DNA of 64,000 nucleotides. It comes from Timema cristinae (taxonomy: Eukaryota > Arthropoda > Insecta > Phasmatodea > Timematidae). The notes beneath the pieces are model-generated. The model made no database searches and had not been told where the DNA came from. It was given only the letters and a program-made list of their open reading frames with translations. Below, piece after piece: positions 47,316 to 56,400 of this stretch. The first letter of the stretch is position 1; each line of letters begins with the position of its first letter. The stretch covers positions 6,406,826-6,470,825 of the forward strand of contig JBCFYV010000012.1 in the NCBI GenBank assembly GCA_039000515.1, read 5' to 3'. Position numbers and translations under genes: made by a program.

Positions 47316-47771
47316 TTACAGAGTATGACGCTCTTGGTTTCCAAATAGCACTCGGCTGTTCTCGTAGTCCAGGATTACTTTCTGTTCTGTGAACCATGGT
47401 TGTCCCAAAATCAGTGGTTCTCGCAGCTCATCAGATACCAGGAACGTGACGTTGAGTTGTAGCCTTTGCATGGTTATGGGTAAGGTGATCTGGCCTCGGA
47501 TGGCGAGGCTACTCCCAACCTTGGCTAGGTGGATGGGCGTGGGGAAAGGAATTAAATTATTCCGGTTTGAAGGGGTAAGGTGTTTGTATAGAATAAAATT
47601 AGCAGTAGCCCCGGTATCTAAGAGGGCTAGTAGAGGACCATGAGGAGTTTCACACAGAACCCTGGGGAGTGGTTGGGATGTTGAGGGGTTGACGCTGTTG
47701 ATTACTGGTGGCGGCCCTGGTTCCTGTCTCCCAGAGGCGGGGCCCTGTTGTCCTCTGGCTTGGCGTTTCCC
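47316..47771 (-). CDS. gypsy aspartic protease (in the -1 frame after gag)
   Basis: The protease cleaves the Gag-Pol polyprotein. The catalytic motif LLDTGATANF and the later flap and C-terminal motif LILGQPWF are clear. The open frame extends upstream to 47849, but it is most likely entered by -1 frameshifting at the slippery site 47765-47771, which would give about 150 residues. It ends at TAA 47316-47318, in frame with RT. The stop may be a mutation or, less likely, a readthrough site (context CTG TAA TGG). Confidence 0.85.
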   Translation of the reverse strand, partial: GKRQARGQQGPASGRQEPGPPPVINSVNPSTSQPLPRVLCETPHGPLLALLDTGATANFILYKHLTPSNRNNLIPFPTPIHLAKVGSSLAIRGQITLPITMQRLQLNVTFLVSDELREPLILGQPWFTEQKVILDYENSRVLFGNQERHTL

Positions 47772-48823
47772 GATCTGTCTTTCTCTGGGTAGCGTTGATT
47801 TAGCACTGGGCAGTCCCGGTGAAAGTGGTACCCTGGGCAGTGGTAACATTTTGGAGGTCGTGGGTCAGCTGCAGTTGTTGGGGTCTTGATGGAGCGTGTC
47901 GTCACTGTTGCCGGATTTTTAGCCAGGTCACGTTCCACAGATACAGCCCTAGTTATAAGTTCTTCTAATTCTTGAGGGTGTGGGGCTCGCAGAAAAGGTC
48001 TTAGTCCTGGTCGGACCAATTCAATTAACAGTGGTATTATCTCTGATGATGACGTTGTGGGGGACAAGCGTTGATGCAATCGTACCTTGTGTCGAAGGAA
48101 TATCTCGACGGGTTCAGACTGGGCCTGTTCCTTTCCGTACAGCTCCGCGTGGAGAGAGGCTATGGTGGTTGTACTGGCGAAGTGGTGCGTTAGTCTTTGT
48201 TTGAATTCTTCCCAAGTTGTAATATACTCGCCATAAAGCTTCCACCACTGAGCGGCGGTGTCTTTAAGCTGCCTTTGGGTAGTATGTACCCATTCTAATG
48301 GGTCTATTTGAGCGGTCCTGAGCTGAACCTCACAGCGTTGAGTAAAAGTAGTAGGGTCTTCATGTCCTCGACCGTGAAAATCTGGTAGAGTTGGTAGGTG
48401 GTAAGGGCTTGAACATGGGCGTTGGTAGGTGGTAGTCAAGTGTGGCCGGTATGGTGGTGCGCTGGCGCTTGATGAGGTGGGTCGTTGGCATGGTGGGCAA
48501 CGGAAGAAGAGGCCCCTCAGGTCTCTGGGTTCATTTTTCCAGCCCAGACACTGGTAATGGTAGTATTGTCTACAGTCCTCACAGACAATCTCTGGGCCGT
48601 CTTCGCCAGTACAGGTTAACCCTGGGCAATATCGTACTTCCGCCGGTGTTTCAGTGCAGGAGGTGCAGCGGTAGGCTGGTTCATTGATGTCACGTGGTTC
48701 GTCTGTCCATCCAATGCAAAGGTGATGATAGGGTTTTTGGCAGTTTATGCAGGTTACATAGTGTCGGTCCCCTCCTGGGGTACACGATGGGTTGGTACAC
48801 TTTTGACTCCTGGTCATCACCAT
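47702..48823 (-). CDS. gypsy Gag with two PHD-type zinc fingers (373 aa)
   Basis: Gag forms the particle and binds the RNA. The first ATG in frame (48821-48823, context AAAATGG) is chosen; the frame stays open upstream into the primer-binding site, but without an ATG. Two C4HC3 PHD-like fingers come first. Finger 1 has C9, C14, C25, C28, H33, C36, C53 and C56. Finger 2 has C66, C71, C81, C84, H89, C92, C109 and C112. A retroviral-type capsid region follows (about 145-290, with PDFHGRGHEDPTTF and AAQWWKLYGEYITTWEEFKQ). A zinc knuckle lies at 326-338 (CYHCPGYHFHRDC), spaced CX2CX3HX4C, one residue shorter than the canonical form. The frame is intact. PHD fingers in Gag are unusual for Ty3/gypsy, as far as I know. 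Confidence 0.9.
   Translation of the reverse strand: MVMTRSQKCTNPSCTPGGDRHYVTCINCQKPYHHLCIGWTDEPRDINEPAYRCTSCTETPAEVRYCPGLTCTGEDGPEIVCEDCRQYYHYQCLGWKNEPRDLRGLFFRCPPCQRPTSSSASAPPYRPHLTTTYQRPCSSPYHLPTLPDFHGRGHEDPTTFTQRCEVQLRTAQIDPLEWVHTTQRQLKDTAAQWWKLYGEYITTWEEFKQRLTHHFASTTTIASLHAELYGKEQAQSEPVEIFLRHKVRLHQRLSPTTSSSEIIPLLIELVRPGLRPFLRAPHPQELEELITRAVSVERDLAKNPATVTTRSIKTPTTAADPRPPKCYHCPGYHFHRDCPVLNQRYPEKDRSGNAKPEDNRAPPLGDRNQGRHQ
47713..47771 (-). promoter_or_regulatory. -1 ribosomal frameshift signal at the gag-protease junction
   Basis: The sense strand has the heptamer GGGAAAC (47765-47771) in the correct X-XXY-YYZ phase of gag. A 6-nt spacer (GCCAAG) follows, then a perfect 7-bp stem CCAGAGG / CCTCTGG (47752-47758 with 47731-47737) closing a 14-nt loop. 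The loop word GGCCC (47740-47744) can pair with GGGCC at 47713-47717, which would make an H-type pseudoknot. The protease frame is exactly -1 relative to gag, and the gag stop lies downstream at 47702. Confidence 0.8.
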
Positions 48824-48837
48824 TTTGCCTTCTTTGG

Positions 48838-49050
48838 TAAGGTCGTCTTCTTTAGTAAGGTCGTCTTCTTTGGTGAGGTCGTCTTCTTTGGTGAGGTCGT
48901 CTTCTTTGGTGAGGTCGTCTTCTTTGGCGAGGTCGTATTCCTTGGTGAGGTTGTCTTCGTTGGTGAGGTTGTATTCGTTTGTGAGTTCGTCTTCTCTGGT
49001 GAGGTAGTCTTCTTCGGTGAGTTTTCTTTGGTGAAGTCGTCTTCTTCGGT
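48838..49050 (-). repeat. 18-bp tandem repeat in the gypsy leader
   Basis: About twelve copies of an 18-bp unit. The plus strand reads GGTGAGGTCGTCTTCTTT; the copies near gag are nearly perfect and those toward the LTR are degenerate. Because 18 is a multiple of three, the gag frame stays open through it. Confidence 0.9.
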
Positions 49051-49155
49051 GAGGTTGTTTGGGCGCCACCGGGTTTTGTTCACTCCCGGAAGTGTTGTGC
49101 GGTGTTCTGGGGTCGTGTAGTCGGTCCGTTGGACATCCGTCCTGTGTCTTGATTG

Positions 49156-49174
49156 GCCCCACGTTTAGGCGCCA
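49156..49174 (-). other. primer-binding site, tRNA-Lys type
   Basis: The sense strand reads TGGCGCCTAAACGTGGGG, starting 4 nt after the 5-prime LTR. It matches the 3-prime end of arthropod tRNA-Lys(CTT), whose complement is TGGCGCCCAACGTGGGGC, with one substitution and one extra base. Confidence 0.75.
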
Positions 49175-49178
49175 GAAC

Positions 49179-50180
49179 TGTTATCCCATTTACTGCGGCT
49201 TCGCGTCGAGTGGTTTTGTCTCGTCGAAGTCCAGTTTCCGGGCGACGGTGGTTGTCAGTCGTCGATCCCGTGGGTCCAGTGGATGGGGGTAAGGAAGGGA
49301 GATGGGGGAGAAAACATAGGCGGGTTCCGGGGTGGTCAGCGTTTGTAAATGGTAGCCCTCAGGACTAAAAGGGGAAATTGGAGTAGGTGGGGGTCGGATG
49401 GTCGGTGTGGGGGAAAGTCGAGGGGAGGAATTATTTACTCTCGGAGATCCTGGAGTGGAGTGTTGCCGTTCGGAGGTCTGGTGGCTGCAGTAGTAGATGG
49501 GTCCATGGGTAGAGTACTGTTTGATGGTTGTTGTCTTCTTTAGAGTCTTATGTCGATGGGCCTTGCCGGCGCGGTGGGTGTATCCCATCCCGTGGGGTCG
49601 CTGTCGAAAAGGGTGAACAGGTTGGAGGGTGGGAGGACAGAGTCCCGGCAACACGGAGTCGCGGTGGGAGGCAAAGGAACGTCCCGGCAACACGGAGTCG
49701 CGGTGGGAGGCAAGGAACGTCCCGGCAACACGAAGTCGCGGTGGGAGGTGCAGGAACAGTCCCGGCAACACGAAGTCGCGGTGGGAGGTAAGGGGTAGTC
49801 GGGAAGGATAGGTGAGTGACGATGAAATGCTCTTTTCAAACGAATAAAGATGGTTTATTATGCTTATTGCATAAAGGTGGTTCTCCAAGGTTGGGTCACC
49901 ACTGAACTAGAATCCAGATTTCACCGGGTTATATACCCTCCGCTGCTGCCTGGCCTGGTCCAATCAGAGAAGAGGGAGCTTCCCATTGGTTCGGGAAAAC
50001 GAGAGTGCTATTGGCCGCCAAGCGAGCCAATAGGAAGAAGGGAGTTGATTATAGAGGTAAGAGCGTCACGGACGGCTCAGACAACATGGACTGTGGACCG
50101 GACCGGCAGTAGGGAGGGAGGGTGAAGCGGCCGGTGCAAGTGCGAAGGAAAGAAGGCCGACTGAACAGTGAGGTACATCA
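49179..50180 (-). repeat. 5-prime LTR of the gypsy element
   Basis: 1,002 bp. The sense strand has ATTGG (inverted CCAAT) upstream of a TATA box GTATATAA (49929-49936) and a polyadenylation signal AATAAA at 49854-49859. This places R at roughly 49830-49900. The long U5 contains four copies of a 39-bp unit (GTCCCGGCAACACGGAGTCG ...) at about 49641-49795. The boundaries TG and CA are flanked by the ACAC duplication. Confidence 0.95.
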
Positions 50181-50399
50181 ACACTTCATCCAATATAATA
50201 CTTTTTTTTTTAAATTATAGGTTTAGTAAAATAAGGTTGAACTTCAATAGTCATATCATTCAAAACATATAAAATTATTTATTTAATAATGTTTAAAAAG
50301 AAGTTTCACAATAAAATATTGATGTATATTGGAGCAAGAATATTTGAGGCAGGGTCTATCTAGGTTGTAGTGTGTTTGGCGGTATAGAACCGTCATTTG

Positions 50400-50705
50400 G
50401 TAGATAAGATGTGAGTCTGGAGGCTGAAGATGGCGGCTTTGTTTTGTATCAATGTCCAGTATTTCCTTATTTATATTTTTATATGTGCCAACTCTTCGAT
50501 GAACGTAGCGAGTATAGAGTTTAGATAGATGGTCTCAGATTGGGGGGAAATCAATAATATAATAGAGCTGTGTTATGAGACTTGGTAGCTTTATTCGATA
50601 TGCCAAACGAATAGCGTGTCGTTCCAGAACCTGTAGAATGGAATAAAATACATTTGGGGCCGATATCCATGAAAGATGGCCATAAGTCATAACTGGGCAG
50701 CAGTA
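50400..50705 (-). pseudogene. LINE reverse transcriptase scrap
   Basis: Minus-strand frame from about 50702: PVMTYGHLSWISAPNVFYSI, then LERHAIRLAYRIKLPS, then TQLYY and a stop, continuing LSKLYTRYVHRRVGTYKN. The pattern P-TYG--W--a and a lxx-R-A-R-- segment is the end of a non-LTR (Jockey/CR1-like) reverse transcriptase. Only the last part survives; it was cut before the gypsy element landed about 200 bp away, or independently of it. Confidence 0.5.
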
Positions 50706-50777
50706 TATTTTGTGTGTGAAATATTTGCTGTGTATCGGTTCATTTGATTTAGCTTACTTCAAGGATTTGTAAACTAT

Positions 50778-51195
50778 TTATTTCAAGGCTCTTTAAGCAA
50801 ACGTGAATGCTACGCTTTTAAATAGTGATGTGTTATTTATCACTTAATTTGACAGAAGTTGGTGACAAAATTTAAATTAGTACTGTGTTATAAAGCTGTT
50901 TATTTGATAGAGGTGAATGGTAGGATTTTAAAAAGCTATGTGTTTTAATCAGTTAATTTGACAGAATTTGCAAGAATTTAGATTAATGCTACACTATTTC
51001 CTGTTTATTTTCTAGAGGTGAGTACAAGGATTGTAAATAATGATTTGTTATTTATCAGTTAATTTGACAAGCGTTTGTGCAAGAATTTAAATAGTGTTGT
51101 ATTTTGCTTTTTACTTTATAGAGGTGAGTGTAAAAAATTTAAATAGTGATGCGTTATTTCACGGTTCATTGATAGATGCTAGTGCAAAGATTATG
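50778..51195. repeat. degenerate tandem repeat, unit about 107 bp
   Basis: Four diverged copies with GAGGTGAATG-TA, then AAATAGTGATGTGTTATTTA, then CAGTTAATTTGACAGA. Anchor positions are about 50802, 50915, 51017 and 51123. Confidence 0.7.
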
Positions 51196-53149
51196 AAAGT
51201 CCAACCACTTCACTTCTTAATTTAGTCTCCAATTTTGACACAGCAATCATTGAGCCGCACCTTTCGGTCTTCAGTCGGCGTTAGACCCATCAGGTTGTTT
51301 TAGGTTCAAGGTAATCCTCATCACTCATCTAAAATATATATAAACCTTCCTTTTACAAACTAATAATACTGTTAAAACAACTAAATGTGGTATTAGAGCT
51401 GTCAATAGGTTTGACAAGATGAACGGCTGGTACGTGGTGATGTAGGCGAGTATTATCTTACTCAGTCTTATTACTTTCAAGGAGGAAATAATTTATTTCC
51501 AGGGTAACATTTTTTTCGCCACGTTATACTACACATCTGAGCTATCCCTATTTTATCACACCAATAATCATTCGGACTAAGCCTCATGCTCATCTAGGAT
51601 AGTTGGCTCACGGCATGATTAGGAGGTTGATATTCCAATACTGGCTAGATGCAATTAAAGTGCTCTTTACTAAATGATTTCCCTCCTACCTCCACCCAAA
51701 TTTGGTTACATTTCCTCTTAATAAGTCCTCCTTTATCCTTACTCTCTTAGTATGACAAACATGCTAATTGTTTGGAGCATTTATTACGACGTGATATACA
51801 AAAAGCATAATAAATACATTATGCTAATGGGATTTAAATTTAAAAAATAGTTTTTATATCACATGCCATTATCCGTTAGCGCTATAGAATATATATTATT
51901 TACGTTAATGTGACATAATTGAATAAGGTTGAATTTATAAGAAGTAAACGTAGTTGATATATTAAATTATATATTTATAAAAACGGCACTGAAAAGGCCG
52001 TTTTTGACCATTTTAGAATGGCTTCACAGATCATTGTGCACAAAACTTCATTCTGTCTTAATAGGGGCAACTGTTGCTATTAACAAGAAACTGTATCGCT
52101 TTGCTCACCATCGTCACCACGAGAAATGTCGAGTACTCATTCAAATACGAATGCATATCTCAGGTGTTTTCTCTTCCTTTTTACTGCCATACTCGCACGC
52201 AGATACGAGCCTAGAGCTGAGTTGGGCCTGCTATGATGAACGCTATTAAGAGGGGTATGTGAATTCTTATTTTTCAATTAGAAACCAAGCCGAAATTATG
52301 TGAATTATTTTAGAAATATAATTTAAGTTAGAATAAATTATTTTTTGGTTTCAGGTAAGATAATTATTTTTTCTTAGTAAGATAATTTTTATCATAAAAT
52401 ATGATTTATAATATATATTACTATCAATGCTGGTAAATCAAGTTATATCAACTCATGTAATTAATTTATTTTATAATTATTTATTGTAAACATTAAATTA
52501 GTGATTTACACACTGTAGCACAACACAGAATGACAATTCAAATATGTGTTTTTTTTAACATTTAATACTTTTTTTTACTGTCCAAGCTTTATAACAATGT
52601 TGAGGCTGGAATTTATTTTTTGAATCAAAGTCCAAACTCACGAATACTAGACGCAAAGTAGAAGTATTGGAACCCTCCTCTAAACTGTATTATGAATTAC
52701 CATGAAAAACAAAGCTTTAAAAATATAAACGCAACTACTATAAAATAATAATTGAAACATAAACTTTTGAAGAATATTTTATCATAACATGATATAAGTT
52801 CTGGATATATAAGTACTCCTATATTATTTTTTACTTCACCTGGTTATACTATTTTAATGACACTAATGGGTAAGTAATGAGGAAGGCAGAATTTACAGAA
52901 AATGTATTTTCATTTAAAGATAATGTTAAACGCTTAAGGAAAAATAATCCTTCATTACATTAGCAGTCGAACCCTGAACTCTGTTGTCACTGGTAAACCA
53001 GATTGTCACCTGATATTTGGTCCACTTTCTCACCAATACGGCTGATTAAACTATTATTTACTAAGACTTTAATAGCATGCCATTACACTCGAATAGTAAG
53101 CTTCGATGTTAATACTTTTTTTAATATTATTAAAACTATTAATAATAAG
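51196..53149. other. non-coding stretch
   Basis: A SINE-like scrap is possible at 51,590-51,760 (GAGGTTGATATTCCAATACT then a CCTCCACCCAAATTTGGTTA body). Otherwise AT-rich; the frame 52004-52249 has no motif. Confidence 0.3.
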
Positions 53150-53420
53150 GGACTTAGTGGTCTAGGGGTAAGGTGTCAGACTTCTGTGCTAGGAGTCCGG
53201 AATTCAAATCCCGGTCCCAGCACAGATTTATCTGATTACTAAGCCCTTGCTTCACCTCTGGCAAAGTGTGTGCCTTCACACCTTGTGAATATGTGGAATG
53301 CCAGAGTCCCACCGTGGTTCGGAACCCACGTTAAACTGTAGTTCCCCTCTGCAATCCACCATCATCATTCTTACCCTAGATCCTATCAACTGGGGATAGT
53401 GTAATTCGCCTTAATGGTGT
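53150..53420 (+). repeat. tRNA-derived SINE, same family as 23,668-23,880
   Basis: TAGTGGTCTAGGGGTAAGGT (A box) and GGAATTCAAATCCCGGTC (B box) are followed by CAGCACAGATTTATCTGATT and a body ending CACCGTGGTTCGGAACCCAC. The order and most bases match the copy at 23,668. Confidence 0.75.
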
Positions 53421-56400
53421 CCTCACCTCAGAAATGAATTCTCCATACGTTAAGAGAGCAGAGGTAAGATTATGGCCAAGATCTATAGTACTAACCCCAC
53501 CCCCACCAGTAATAATAACTACCACAACAATGCTAAAGAAAATTTATGGCCAAATCTATTTTCTCTCTACAAAATTCCCTGCGTTTTCCAAGGAATCCTT
53601 AATATTAAAAAAAAAAGAGCGTTGTGCAGAGGAGTGAAATTCCATTTTTATCAAATTAACTAACATGAACTGATATAATTACGTTTAAAACAGGCTCATT
53701 TGAGCTTGGGGGAGGGGGTGTTATGCAGTCTTCACACAACCCGATGTTCTAGAAGGGGAGCTAAAATTGTTTTTTGAATGAGCATGATTATTTTTTTGTT
53801 TGGCTTTTTCTGCTATTAAAGGGCTTCTTATTGAAATATTTCCCTCAAATTCACAAATATTTCAGAACTTTTTATTTTTATAAATTGTATGTGGGTTTCC
53901 AGATAGAAAAAATTCCTTAGTTTTTCTGGCTCTCCAGTAACGGGGCAGCTCTGAAATCTAGACAGAGTTATTAAATTAATCAAAACAAATTTCGTTAATA
54001 AACAAAATATCTTCATAGCTTCGTACACAACCTAGTTTTCACCATTACGTAATAATTAATTATATGGAGCTCAGCTTTTTATTAAGGTCGCCTCGTTCCC
54101 CCTCTTTTCTTTCGAGTATTCTTTTAAGAGCTTTTAAAACGATTATTAAAGAAACGTGATGTGTAGTGAGCTCATTGCCAAACAAATAATAATAATAATA
54201 ATCCTGAGACGTGAAAAACATCAAACATACGAGAAGATATTTGCTTTATAAATCTGTATTCTCACCTTGTAATATATTATTCTTGATTAATCACGAACGG
54301 AAAATAAAGCAGTAGGAAGACAGGCAATTAACTAGTATGTTCGCGCTGTTCAAGTGCTCTTCTTAACCCACTTGTGGGCAGAGTCTATGATAAAAGGGGA
54401 TAAGTAAGTGACATGATCAATAAGAGAGCAAATATCTTTAATATCATATAAGAGTTTAGTGACTTGGCCTATTCAAAGGCTTTTTAAAGTAGCAAAATTA
54501 TAAAAATAAATATATTAAAATTTTGCAACTAATTAATTAAAATATAAGGTAGGTTCATTTAAGTAATTAATTTACTAGCCCTATCGAATTATCTTGCGAG
54601 ATAACCCGTTGTAGGTTGTGTATTGGTCGGTAATTGTGGAAGAGTAATTACCGTGTGCTGTGGACTCAGTACGTGCTCAAAGCCTTCCCCGTGGAATGAG
54701 ATCACGTTGTTTGTTATTAGTATTACACACGAGGGGCTTATTAGCGATCTTAGACCGGTCCTGTATTATCGACACCTACCAAGTATGGCGTAACCTGCTG
54801 GTCATCGAATATGTACAAAAAAAAAAACTAGAACAAATCTTGCGGTGAAAGAATTTAAAGATTGTTTTCAAACAAAGGAGAAACTAAATTTCCAGAAAAA
54901 TGGTTCAAGTCTATTATGTGAGGTGTACATTTGTTAATTTCATATATTTGACTTGCACTTTCTGCTTATGTCAAAATACGACTTAAACTGGCTTAATTTT
55001 GTAACAGACCGAACGCCTAGTCCACCGGCTATTAATTTTACATGATAAAAGAGGAGGCCCTAATTCCACAATTGTATTTCTTGCTCTGTCATGAATCAAA
55101 CCCGGACCTTTTACTATATAGACCAGCTAGCTACTTAGCCAAGTTGTTGGACTGGAGTGTAAATAAATAAGCAGGCCATTTTTTAATCATATTGGGGATT
55201 GATACAAAAAAGAAAGTTGTCAGTGTTTAAACTCCGTCTGTAATCTAGTTCTATACCGAGGGCACAAAGTTTGAATAAGTTTAACTAACTTTTTATCTCA
55301 ATTAAAACAATCGGGTGTCCTAAGAGTATTTATAAACAGTTTATGTCCAATATTTCTCCAATTTTAATCCGGACTACAATAAATATATACAAAGTAATGA
55401 TCAAGAGAAGAAATTCAAAAACTTTGGTTTCAATGTGAATATAAGAAGGTGGTAAAGATTGTAAGTCGATATAATCATATAGGCGTAACTATATCGTAAT
55501 AAATACGCAAAGCAGAGTTGCTTGCTTTGCATATTATCTCGTTCGTGTCACTCTGAAATTGACACCTACCACTCACTAGTGGCGTCGTTGACACAGACCA
55601 CGAGTGTGTCAGTTGAGATATGTGATCACGTTTAGTCCAAAAAATGATCAATGATGGCCGTTATTTGTGTTCCTTGATTATGTTTAAAAAGACGAGCTCA
55701 CTTTACCACAATATTCCCAAATGTTACACCGTGCTACATGAACATAATGTAGTGAAGGAACACTTAAATTGGGCAAAGAAACAGGGAGATACAAATAGAG
55801 AAAGTAAATTATAAATTATTTTATTCAAACTAATGTTTAAATATAAATTGAAGGTTTATAATCAAGCCCTAATATGATGCTTTGTTAAAATAGCAGAGCA
55901 GAGAACTAGTTGCTTGCGTTCATTGAATGGGACGATGGAAGTAATAACATTCAAAAACAAAAATATTAATTATTGTAGCCAATCAATATGTGATTTAGTA
56001 ACGATAATAATGCTCTAAGAATACCAAAAACACTTGTAGCAAAACTATTTATTAATACCTAATAGGAAATGCAGTAGAAATAAATACCGGTAGTATGTGC
56101 CAGCAAACCATTTTAAAGATGAAGGGAGAATCTCCCATTAAATTGAAAGGACATATACAATTGGCACACCCAAGTAATAAAGTATATTATAAGTGCCAAT
56201 TGAATATTTACTTTATTTATTTATTTACGCTATTTATCCCGATTCCTAGCATGTAGCTCGGGACCTAGATCTACATCTTGAATTTACATTACATCTTTTA
56301 ACTAATTCTTTTTTTTTAATACAATAATAAATTTAGAATAAGCACCTAAATCTAAAAGTCCTATTTGTCCTTCTTTACTATACCTAACCTACTAGTTGGC

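Larger units (their letters stand above)
42553..50180 (-). mobile_element. Ty3/gypsy LTR retrotransposon, complete, minus strand
   Basis: 7,628 bp. Direct LTRs of 1,002 bp lie at 42553-43554 and 49179-50180, and a 4-bp target duplication ACAC sits on both sides (42549-42552 and 50181-50184). Sense order (minus strand): 5-prime LTR, primer-binding site, repeat-rich leader, gag, protease, RT, RNase H, integrase with a GPY/F-like end, then about 790 bp of non-coding DNA with palindromes and tandem repeats, then the 3-prime LTR. The enzyme order RT-RH-IN places it in Ty3/gypsy rather than copia. No env-like frame is seen. Gag is intact; pol carries one stop and three frameshifts. Confidence 0.95.

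Noticed and set aside
48722..49120. 132-codon plus-strand frame with repeated VVFFGE
   Set aside because: Antisense shadow of the 18-bp leader repeat of the gypsy element.
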